The notes beneath the pieces are model-generated. The model had not been told where the DNA came from. It ran no database searches and saw only the letters and a program-made list of their open reading frames with translations. The position numbers and the translations under genes are program-made. A stretch of DNA of 64,000 bases, taken from Cyathus striatus. Lineage: Eukaryota > Basidiomycota > Agaricomycetes > Agaricales > Nidulariaceae. The DNA lies in assembly GCA_025738555.1 (NCBI GenBank), contig JAOVFP010000013.1:3782001-3846000 (forward strand). The letters run 5' to 3'. Positions 54,353-64,000 of the stretch are shown one piece after another (the first letter of the stretch is position 1; each line of letters starts with the position of its first letter).

Positions 54353-57201
54353 TTATAAATTCTGAAGCTGCCCATCTTTCATTTTTCGTCTTCTTTCGCT
54401 GACCTTCCAAATGACATCTTTCAGCTCTTGAACAACTTCTCCGCCCGGACCCCACCTCTCCATTTCGCTACGGACAGGTATCGATTGAGAGCTGTCACTT
54501 GAGCCAGCACCCAACCCGCGAGCAGCACTTTCCCTTTTAGCTTTCATGAGTTTAATCCTCTCTTCCCTGGAAACCTTGGAACGTTCACGAGTGAATATAG
54601 GGGCTTCAGTATCAGCCTCGAACACCTGCTCGATGCCTTGAGGTGGAAGATGCTCAGCAGAAGCAGCCAGGAGTAGATAAGGGTTTGCGTCGTCAACCGC
54701 ATCGTTGCCATTGCCCAAAGAAGCAACAGTGAAGCTGTGATCCGCATCCTCAGCACGAGATGTGGGTTCATTAGTCTCGTCTGGTTCAGGTTTATCAGAG
54801 TCGTCACTTTGATCATGCCCAAGAGCCGGAACATCATCTATGCTATCTTCCTCCTCATAGACCGGTTCAGGGGGATGAATAATCTCAATGAGCCTGGCGC
54901 GTCCACGTTCACACTCACGAAGCGCAACACCAAGTTCACGCCGTAAACGTTCGTATGCCTGCAAGGCAGCATGCTCCTCTTCCTCTTCCGCTAAAGCACC
55001 GGGTGAATTCGAGTTCTCGCGGCGAATGGGACTAGCAAATGGACTCGGTGAATCTTTCAATGCAGATATGCATTCTTCCAACATTTCGCGAGCGTCGTCC
55101 AATGCCGAGTTGATAGAAGCTACGTGGGCCGCAAATCTGGATAAGTGACTCGGCATAGGAGCAAATGAAATCCTATCCTGAGATTTCTGCTTCATCTTGC
55201 GCTCGCTGTCTCCGAGCTTCTCATTCTGAAGCGCAGTGAAAAGCATACCAGATTCACCCACTGGAGTAGGCACCTGATCTTCAATCCTCTGGTTCTCCAC
55301 ATCATCGAGGGCATCAGCCAGTCTGGAAGATGCATCCGCAAGCGTGGTGGTCAGAAGGGACATCACGCTTCGCACATTTTCCCAATAGAGCTCATCTTCC
55401 AGTTCTGTAAATCGCAAGGCGAGAAGGTGCGAACACGCGTAGCGTTTTGAAGCCAGAGCACCTTGAAGCGCATACTGTATTGAAGATAGCGACAATGGAT
55501 GACGAGGTGACTGAAGCGCTGTAAATCTTGATGAAGATGGCAATGTAGGAGATGTCTTAGGCGTGCGAGGACTTCGTGGGTTCCTGAGACCCTGTGTGGG
55601 AGGTGATGCGGCCTCAGGCTCAAATGAACTGAGGTAGCTAGGGGGTGGACTGTGTAATGCTTCTAAGCCACTTCTCCTCCGGCTTCGTTGAAGCTCAAGG
55701 GCTGCAGCACCAAAGGTACTTGTATCGCCTTGGAAGAATGTAGTATCGTTGTCTTCTTCCGCATCGCCATCTTCACGAACTTGGTTTAATTGGCTAGGTC
55801 CCGGAGACGAGGGTGTGACTGGAGCGCTCTTTGAGGCAGATGAACCGTGCAATATGGCTGAAAGATTGGAACGATGCTTCTCTCTCCGCTTGTAAACCTG
55901 CGTCGTAGGACTACCAGCCTGGGCAAGGGTCGTATATGATCCATTCCACGTGGCCCGTTTACTGGTGGTGAGGGGACTCAGGCTTGTCGGTGCCGAGGAA
56001 GTTCGTCTTCTGGTCGGAAGTGAAAGGGGACGGGAACCTGCGGAGAAAGAAGCTTGAAGAGGAGACGGTGGTGCGTACATTTCTGAGAGTTGAGAAAGCT
56101 CAGAGGGACATGTTAGAGCAGAAAATATTTCTCGGACGCTGTCGCATTGTGTCTGCGTTGTCTGAAGCGAGGAATGGAGCGCAATGCGAACAGAGGATGA
56201 GGCCGCTGATGGGCTAGAAGGGCCGTAGAGGATGCTAAAAATAAATACCCATATTTAGATAAGGAAGTGAGAAGACATTTACATACGCACTTGCGTTCCT
56301 CATTCTCTAGAGTGGTAATAGCGTCTTGGACAACGGACTCCCAAATGCTGTTGGCGGCTATAAGGTCATTGAGTGTTTCTAAGGACTAAGAGTAGACTGG
56401 TGTCAGATAAAGAAAAGAGCTGGGTGACAACAATAGACATACAGGTGTCATGTCGGTTTTGGGCGTATCAGTCATAACTTTCATATGGTACATGAGAAAA
56501 GCTGCTGCTGCCAAAAAGAGGCTGAGCAGCGGGTATCCAGCGCTGCATATGGCAGCGACCACCGCGGCGGTCACAGACAAACCGCCGAGGAATGGTTCTG
56601 GGGGGGTGATGGAAATTGAAAGAGACTCTGGTTCTTCTAAACTAGGAGACCTGCTGTGATCAAGTTTTCCTGGGAGTCGAGGTGTGGGTGTCCGTGGTAT
56701 TCGTCCTGATGATAAGGAAGAGCCGAGAAGAGTCGAAGAGATAACGACGTATTTAAATCGTTCGATGAAGGGACTCGGAGAATTTGATGACGGTACACGA
56801 GCTACGAATCCGTGCAGCAGCTGAAGAATGTAGATCAGCATCGAGCGTCACTAGGCACCGAGCAAATGTGGGGAAACAGTGATGGAAATTGATCTCCGTG
56901 AAACAGGGCTAACGCAAAAACGTTAAGACTAGAGAAATATGAGCATACCTCTGTCAGTTGAATGAGAAATTGGGGCCGCCACTCAGCCTCTTCATCGTCT
57001 AGAAAAGGATCTTGGTAGAGGTGGCGCATAGTGTCAACTTCTTGCTCCAGAATGCCTGAACTCCCTGGCATTATATCCTGGTCGTCTCCAGCATCTAATG
57101 TAAACGCATGTGAGCCTCATTCCGTCGCAGCTTACGCGTGGAATTGGCCCACCTCGAAAATATTCTCCTAGAGGATGTTCATCAAACACAGGCTGGGCCA
57201 T
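54353..57201 (-). CDS. Vezatin/Inp2-like myosin-binding protein (one frameshift)
   Basis: Exons 57201-57153, 57094-56949, 56908-56443, 56385-56291 and 56234-54353 describe about 878 residues. The start MAQPVFDEHPLGEYFRD was chosen because it resembles fungal vezatin-type starts. Next come FLIQLTEPCFTEINFHHCFP, FARCLVTLDADLHSS and LLHGFVARVPSSNSPSPFIE, then a hydrophobic region (LSVTAAVVAAICSAGYPLLS, LFLAAAAFLMYHMKV), then a long low-complexity helical C-terminus (ERLRRELGVALRECERGRAR; end WKVSERRRKMKDGQLQNL). Fungal relatives include the peroxisomal Myo2 receptor Inp2, so a membrane anchor for myosin V cargo is plausible. In exon 3, at about 56806-56825 (GCTGCTGCAC), the frame shifts between DADLHSS and LLHGFVARV, both conserved-looking. 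This is either an assembly indel or a lesion. Confidence 0.65.
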
Positions 57202-59946
57202 TAGTTGCGGGCGAGAATTAAAGGCTGTTAGTGCTGCAGCAGCGCGTCGTAATGAAAGTCGTGCGTATTGGCTGCTGGACAGAGACTGCTTGAAGGAGCG
57301 TAAAGGAGTAGAGTGAGTATCGGACAGGAGGACAGGAGGACGTGGAAGGGTGAACCGCTGAGGGTAACAAGGGCCCAGCAAAACTCCAGAATTCAACAAA
57401 TCCCGGCCCTGGATGCAGCATTGTATTACGTAATTGTTTGGCAACCATACCTCTACCAAATAAGACTCCAACGCCGTTACTGCGCTTCCGACTCTGCTTC
57501 AAGTTACTACAGCCTTACTTATAATAATAGCTGGGCGGCCGCCACCGCAGAACTAGGAGCATGTAAATGTGGATGGGTTTTACGGATCCGATTGAAGTAA
57601 GTTTTCTCTATCATATACACCCATCTTAATTGTTCTCCGCAAGTTCTCCAAGTTTTCTCGGTTAGGGCTCATCTGGCTCATGGTAGTTGCCATGTAGACA
57701 CGTACGCGGCGTTGTTAACAGTGCCCTTCGAGAATTCAAAGCTGCAAATGAGTCGCTTGACCACAGAAGAACCCAAACGAATCTTTGAGCGCTTTTTCTG
57801 TCATGGAAAGTTGCGGAGCTACGGGTGTGCCACCAACCACCAACGTGCCACACCCTCACTAAACCTTGAGGTGAAGCGTGGCGGTGTGCGTTCCAGCTGT
57901 AACCGTCTTCATTTCTACTCAAGTTCTACTCTCCGAATTGTATCTGCCTTGGGTATATCAACGGTTATTTTTAAAGATATGACCAATATCTTTCGAGTCA
58001 CTGTTTATCTGAGGCGGGGAATGGCAGTCTACGGCTGTCGATATTTGCATCGATGCTTTGAATAATAGCATTTTTCCGTTATATCATAGTGCTAACAGCT
58101 AAAGACATAGCGGCACACTCATTGTAATATTGTCAATGTTTGAAGTTTCTCCATCTAACCCAAGTAGCATTCAGTTCACACGCTAATACTACGTCACATC
58201 AAAACTATCCAATTTTGAAAACAGTTGAAAGCAAGTATGTCGGCAACTCTCGAAATCCTCGCCTACCAGATGCATTGATATTGCGGTTGCGCTTACAATC
58301 TAGTCTAGATGGGATTTCTTTACGATCATCTTTATCTTCGCCTGATCATTTACCCACCTATTCGAGCATCCTTTGGAGAAGTGCTGGGGCCTACAAGGCC
58401 CCCGATGTACCGCTTCTTTGACATTTAACAGGGTTGCTTCTTATGATGAAGAGATAAGAACATATCTTACAACTTAGGAACTAGATTACCATCGAATAAT
58501 GTGCGTATTTATCCTCCTATGAACAAGGAGTGTTATTTTAACTATTGTGATGTAACGTGTCTTGTACTGTTATGTTATGTTATCCGTCCCTCAACGGTAA
58601 AAGCCACGAGACCCATCACAAGCGCTCGACTTCTACAGTAAAGTGAAGGGCATGAAATGCACATCAGAATATTTCCAAAATGCGTATGTCGGATTCGTGA
58701 CTTCATTTCCCATTGATCGACACTAACTTCGGAGCCTTCCTAGCAGGCTCCCAATACATAACATATCAGACCGACACTGACCGGCACCCCTATGGTAACC
58801 ACTAATAGGAACGTTCGCGTGCGCTTCATTTCAAGTTGTACACTACTGCGCCACTCCTATTAACGCATGTACAGGTGCGTTACCAGATTGTCAAGTTTCA
58901 TGAAGCTCCAAATGGATAAATATATGTTTTCCGAATGCTTCCCGCGGCAGGAAATGGCAGGTTTGTACGACTTTCATAACATACAGGGTAGAGATGAAGC
59001 CGTGAACGACAAGTCGTAAAGTTATCAGGAAACTAGGCACCCACAAAAGTTTATAGTCGGCGGCGGTAAACGCTGCTTCAAGACCAGAATAGGTAGGCCT
59101 CGTAAGGTGATTCTCCATTAGCAAAAACTGGACCAGAGAACTCCAAAACTCCGTTGTATGCATCGCACCTCTCCGTAGGCGGTTTCATGCCGAATCGGAC
59201 TATTACATGATACGAAAAGTAAACCAAGCACTTTAAAGGACTTCATACGCGTTGAGATATATTAATATCATTTTAATCTCTAGATGATAAAGAAACCTGA
59301 AAGAAACAGCAAGTCTTGGGTCACGATAAATTATTCGATGCCGTTCCAATGCTGTTCACTGGCGAAATGTAAATAGGACATAGTGAATCGTTTGGGAGTG
59401 ATTCCCTCTGACCACCAACTAAAGATAGGATTACCGGTGGTCAATCTGCAAAGCCGCGGGAGTGGTAAGCGCGTAAAACGCCCACCATGCTAGGACATAA
59501 TCGAAAACAATTTAAATCTATGTTTTCATGCCTCGCTTAGATCGCTTAGATCCTTTTGCATTTGCTCTGTCCAAAATTCTTCTCCTGGCTAGGACTAAAG
59601 TGGAAAATCTTTGGTGTGCAAGTCAACCGGGCAGTGTCTCCTCCGAGTGAAGTGTAAGCGGCGACTTCCCAACAGATTATGAGTCCAGACTTGATCTTTC
59701 GATGTTATTGGTGAAATTATGTGCATGAAATGAAGGAAGGGCCACAAAAAAATATCTAACCGTACTCTCGGCTGCACAGGAACTTATCCATATGGATTTC
59801 TGTTTATTTGTTTAGAAACCCAAAATATCTTCATCCATGGAGGCAGCTATTTCTAGTCGCATTGGCTGCACAAGGGGAGAGCAAGACTACAAAAGGGGCT
59901 CTCTTTCTTAGAAATAGTCTTGAAATTCCCCACTGATCTGATTGCC
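57202..59946. other. 2.7-kb intergenic region, no supported gene
   Basis: The first part (57202-57600) is the 5' flank of the vezatin-like gene, with open sequence in two frames that may be upstream exon or leader. The rest has only short frames (for example plus 57712-58065, minus 58891-59163) without family pattern or linkable splice sites. Confidence 0.4.
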
Positions 59947-61776
59947 ATGGGCTTTTATTTGAACATCGCTCTTGCTATCTCATCATTTTTTTTCTGCCTG
60001 TTATGCGTTTCCTCCATAAAGCGTTTGTTCTACCATCCTCTATCAAGATTTCCCGGTCCTCCTGCCGCTGCTATCACACTTCTGTACAAAGCCTACTTCG
60101 ATATAATTTTGGATGGTGGATGGGCTGAACATTTGGAATATCTTCATGATATCTATGGCACAATTATCCGTGTTGGGCCAAACGAAGTAAGAATACTTTA
60201 ACCATAGACTAGTATTTTTTGCTTATTACTATTATTAGCTTCACTTCAGCGAACCCAGTGCATACAACGAAATATATGGAATGGGAACAAAATTCTCAAA
60301 GCATCCTGCAATGTATTCTTCTTTCGCTACGGATCTCTCTGTCTTCGCTTTGTTCGATCACCATGAAGCAACACAGCGAAGAAATTTAATTGGGCCATTC
60401 TTCTCTAGGCGTGCTATCTTGAATTTAGAAAATACCGTCCGGTCCAAGGTTTGTGCCAGAATTAAACTTGATTATAGATTTTGACGAACTTAAATTTAGG
60501 TTGATGATTTGATCTCTCGCCTTTTAATGCAGGGATCATCAAAGAGGCCTGCAGATTTAGACCTTGCATTTCGTTCCACAAGTCTCGACATAATTACTTC
60601 ATACTGCTTTGCTAGTAAAACGCCGAGTAATCAGGCTCCTCATGACTTTCAGAAGGATATCTTGGCCTCCATTGACGGTACACTTCCCATGATTTGGGTT
60701 TTTAAACATTTTCCTTTCATAAAGCATTTACTTCTTGGAGTTCCTGAAATCTTTGCATCCGTTCTCAAACCCAGCACAGTCGGAATTCTGGAGCAACGCC
60801 GTCAAATGGGAAAGCAAATTGATTCTATTATGAAAGATCCTTCATCACTCGATAACGTCGATCACGAAACTATCTATCATTATTTCCTTAATCCACAGGA
60901 AGATAATCAACGTCTTCCCCGATTACCCGAGAATGGCTCTTGGATGAAGGGCTATACATGCGCTTTGCTGCTGGAGACACTGTCGGAAATACCTGTACGG
61001 TGGCTGCATATCACGTCTTAACGAGCGAACATGTGCATAAGACGCTAACCCAGGAATTGCGTGAGGCATGGCCTGATAAAGACTTGTGGTTGGGACTAGA
61101 GTCGCTCGAGAAGCTTCCGTATCTGGTAAGCGACCTTTTTACTAACTTTCCCAGTGTTTTTCATAAATTAATTATTTGTAGACTGCTGTTATAAAGGAAT
61201 CATTAAGGATGGCACATGGCGTAGTTACTCCATTACCGAGAGTTGTTGGTCCTCATGAAGCGGAAATTTCTGGCACAATAATTCCTCCCGGTGTAAGTAA
61301 CTGATGCTTTTCTAAATAATTGTTTTTACTGAAGGTCTCCGGCCCATTAGACTGTCGTCTCCATGGGTGCCATGATCATGCACAGAAACCCTAGAATATT
61401 TACTGATCCATCGCGTTTCTATCCGGAAAGGTGGCTACAAGACGATTCCCAAGGATTAGAAAAGTACCTCGTTTCGTTTTCCAAAGGACCAAGGAGCTGT
61501 TTGGGTATTAAGTAAGTCTTGTCCCTTTTAACAGATATATTTTTGACATAGAATTTCAGCCTCGCATGGTGTGAATTATATCTTATTATTGGAGCTATAT
61601 TTAGGAGGTTGGACATGGAAGCCGATAGTCCCTCGTGAGCATATATTTGTGCTATTATATAATGTAATGATCGCTTAACCTTCTTCAGCCCTGAAAATGT
61701 GAGCTTCAGGGAATATTTCGTACCTTTGCATAGAGGAAAGCATCTTCAAGCCTTCGTATCTTCTCAACACGACTAA
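59947..61776 (+). CDS. Cytochrome P450 monooxygenase (one frameshift)
   Basis: Exons 59947-60186, 60239-60448, 60500-61125, 61182-61292, 61351-61511, 61560-61634 and 61689-61776. The ATG at 59947 gives an N-terminal membrane anchor (MGFYLNIALAISSFFFCLLC) and a Pro-rich hinge (FPGPPAAA). P450 marks follow in order: I-helix AAGDTVGNT, K-helix KESLR, FYPERWL, and the haem loop FSKGPRSCLGINLAW with the Cys ligand. It is thus an ER-bound haem-thiolate oxygenase of the fungal trichodiene-oxygenase-like type; the substrate is unknown. Exon 3 is 626 nt, and at about 60935-60945 the frame changes between LPENGS and LDEGLYMRFAAGDT. No GT-AG intron explains this. All other exons are in frame, so it is either a fresh pseudogene or a sequence error. 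Confidence 0.8.
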
Positions 61777-62591
61777 GTAAATACCGTGAAAAATTTATAG
61801 TTAGTCTCATAGTATGTCTTTTTGTATGTATGATACAATATATGTTGTAAAGTTAGCAAATGTTAATGAATTGAATGATGTCCGCTTCTTTTTAATCGTT
61901 AGAAAATCTTAGATTGGCGATTCCCGTCGGCATGAGACGTCCGCTATCAAAGCAACTCCTACGTCTGAGCTCCGGAATGATCAATGGCTAGTATCATTTA
62001 CATCGGTATAACTCGAGATCAATTCTATTTCCAATTTAAATCTTAGTTTCTCAAATCCAAAGTTTACTACTACGTTCCTTCGGTGGTCCTGATATATATT
62101 CGATGCCTTGAATAAGACCAACAGTTCAGTTCCGCCACCCCCGCTACTAGTATCTTCAGAGTCACCTACAATCATCCGCATCAGAGCCCATCGCTCACTC
62201 CGAATCGCAAATCAAAAGTGCGATAGACAGCTCAAACTTCAAGTTTCAGGTGTCCCCGATCAACTTCTAGCAGCTTCATAAATATACTTTCAATCCATCC
62301 AAATATATGATTTAGGCCAAAATATACATGAGAGCGAGACTAGGAAAAGGCAAGGAAAAACTCGAGAGTAAAAACAGCCATGAAAATCGCATCTAACAGC
62401 AAATAACAAATTGGTATAGATGAGAGAGATTGATGAAGTCTTAACTGCAAAAGTGAGTTGGGGTACTAACTCCAAAAATATGCAGGCAGTTGGGAACCAA
62501 GGGTAGTTAGAAGAATATCGAGGCAACGAATCAAATCTATCGGTGTAAGTCGATATCCAACCCCATATCGTCGTCCTAATTAAACCGCTGC
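61777..62591. other. Region between convergent 3' ends, no supported gene
   Basis: This separates the P450 stop from the stop of the Pro/Gly/Met-rich gene. Minus-strand frames at 61981-62181 and 62290-62634 have no supporting pattern and probably lie in untranslated sequence. Confidence 0.4.
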
Positions 62592-64000
62592 CTAACGACT
62601 GTAAGGACCTAACAAATGATGGTTGGATATGCATACATTAGAACACCATGCGTCTTACCTCTCCGTGAGTGCCAAAGTAGCACAATCCGTTGCTAATTAC
62701 ACCATTAACATCTCCCCAAAAATAAATTTACACAAAAACTCACCTTCTCCGTCGTACTCAGCGAACTGATCTCCTTATGACCTACGCCCGTCTCCTGCCT
62801 TAGCCCAGCTAACACATTCTGCGGAATGACCATAATCTCTTGATTCACATTCTCCACATTATTCATGTTTCCCGGGACCATTCTGCCCATATGATTACCC
62901 ATCATAGGCATACTCGGTGGGCCCTGGGTTCCTCTAGGCGGCCGCATCCCAGGCGGACCCTGCATCTGCATCCCGCCCGGAGGTTGCGTACCCGGGGCCA
63001 TCCTGCCCATATGACTACCCATCATAGAAGACGGGCCCACTCTTTCAGGCAGATCTTGCCATATCCCACTATGATTGTGTATAGGCGTCGGTATACCTGC
63101 ATTCGGTGTAGTCATAATGCCTCCTATAAGTCGCTTGTTTAAATTAGACTCCTCTCCCGAATGTTTTGGAGCGCGAGGCACGGAGAGATCGAATGACGAT
63201 GAATCGGAAGACGCAGGCAGCTCAGTTACCGATAATCCTTCCATCACCGCTAACGTTTTAAAGTACATCTGGAATAAATGTGTTCAATTTCTATATCGAT
63301 AGAAATCAAACTCAACGTACATCCTGTAGCGCCTTTGCCTGCATTCCAGGAGCAGGCGGCTGTTGAAATGGATGTTGGGGCAGCTCCACAAGCGGAGGTG
63401 GCTGTTGGGCGGGCAGGATGGAGTCTCTGATATCCAACCCCATAGAATCGTCCGGATTGAACCAATTCCCAAAGTCCCTCTCAAAGTTAATATCCGCGTC
63501 CTGCCTAAATAGTTCAGGCCCAAAGTCCTCCAGCGAGCTCGCGACACTGTTGATAAAATCATTCGTGAAAATCGTGTTCGCAATCGATGTATCAGCCATA
63601 CTCCCCGGCGGGGGATTCTGACCAGGTGGAGGCACAGGCGTGCCCCCCAATGGCGGAGGACCACCCCGAAACATCTGCTGCATTGGTTGCCCACCGTGTC
63701 CCCCAGGCTGCCCAGGGGGGGGTACACCAGAAATCTGCCCATGCGGATCCATAGGCGACCTGGACTGCCTCTGCCGCCCAGCTAACATCGCAGCCAATGA
63801 CCTATTGTACATCTAGCGAATTCCTTTAGTCAACAATCTCAAAAGTACAAAAAGCCAACCAACATGTTGCGTGGTCATCCCCTGCATTCCAAGTGGAGGC
63901 AGCTGTAGTCCCAGCTGGGATTGGCCTAGTATCCCCCCAGGACTGCCGAGCATACCCATCGTGGGCGGCTGACCCTGCTGCCCCGTCATCTATAGAATAC
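62592..64000 (-). CDS. Pro/Gly/Met/Gln-rich protein, C-terminal part (cut by window edge)
   Basis: Minus-strand exons 63989-63864, 63812-63321, 63268-62744, 62692-62659 and 62608-62592 stay in frame; the gene probably continues beyond 64000. The sequence is low-complexity (GGMQMQGPPGMRPPRGTQG) with two similar segments, MMGSHMGRMAPG and MMGNHMGRMVPG. Between them and the start lies a more ordered acidic/aromatic stretch: FINSVASSLEDFGPELFRQD, then NFERDFGNWFNPDDSMG, with the aromatic-acidic spacing typical of activation domains. A nuclear cofactor such as a chromatin-remodelling subunit is possible, but no defining domain is visible here. The last two exons are short and the end (RRGPYSR) is less certain. 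Confidence 0.55.

Noticed and set aside
57712..58065. 117-codon plus-strand frame
   Set aside because: No recognisable pattern and no supporting splice context.
38779..61776. A classical secondary-metabolite cluster formed by the NmrA-like genes and the P450
   Set aside because: No polyketide, peptide or terpene synthase, transporter or cluster regulator lies between, and a vezatin-like housekeeping-type gene separates them.
1..64000. tRNA genes
   Set aside because: A read-through for T-arm-like GGTTCGAATCC sequences with matching acceptor stems found no convincing cloverleaf; a covariance-model scan would be decisive.

Overview
The window is nuclear DNA of a filamentous basidiomycete, most likely an Agaricomycete. 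Evidence: almost every gene can be rebuilt only by removing many short (about 45-90 nt) GT-AG introns; there is a fungal-specific FunK1 kinase, F-box-like paralogues, a SHE3-type coiled-coil protein, a vezatin-like myosin-binding protein, two U6 snRNA genes and a GH35 beta-galactosidase with about 30 introns. No prokaryotic, phage or CRISPR signal was seen.

Layout. 1-1.9 kb: two tandem F-box-like genes (one cut by the window edge, one decayed). 2.6-14.1 kb: a SHE3-like gene, three related RING/coiled-coil genes that share an intron position inside the RING, one U6 snRNA, ribosomal protein uL5 (RPL11) and an unresolved coding patch. 14.9-19.6 kb: GH35 beta-galactosidase with several microexons and one frameshift. 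19.7-22.9 kb: a HIRIP3/DEK-C-like chromatin protein and a maltose O-acetyltransferase-like enzyme. 22.9-30.1 kb: a gene-poor, AT-rich island holding a 278-bp MITE with a TA target duplication, a second short inverted-repeat element, direct repeats, a large inverted repeat and a second, inverted U6 copy. 30.1-36.3 kb: FunK1 kinase and a Ser/Thr-rich single-pass membrane protein. 38.1-53.8 kb: RNase H2 subunit C, then nine head-to-tail minus-strand copies of an intronless NmrA/isoflavone-reductase-like gene. 54.4-64 kb: vezatin-like gene, a cytochrome P450 with one frameshift, and the 3' part of a Pro/Gly/Met/Gln-rich protein running off the window.

The NmrA-like array is the most striking content. 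Four copies look intact (40456-41379, 41988-42914, 44770-45696, 52882-53814), one keeps its body but has lost the usual C-terminus and reads into the convergent RNase H2C gene (38779-40017), and four are broken (43306-44209, 46412-47337, 48157-48965, 50891-51658). The lesions differ in type: nonsense changes mostly at TGG codons, indels, and loss of the dinucleotide-binding N-terminus in two copies. This is a family in active birth and death, with TATA boxes still visible about 50 bp upstream of several copies, including one pseudogene. No polyketide, peptide or terpene synthase lies nearby, so the array is not an obvious classical metabolite cluster.

Several otherwise intact multi-exon genes (GH35, vezatin-like, P450) carry exactly one unexplained frameshift each. 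This may mean assembly indels rather than real pseudogenes. Splice models were built by eye from reading frame, GT/AG sites and family expectation; they are not backed by transcripts.
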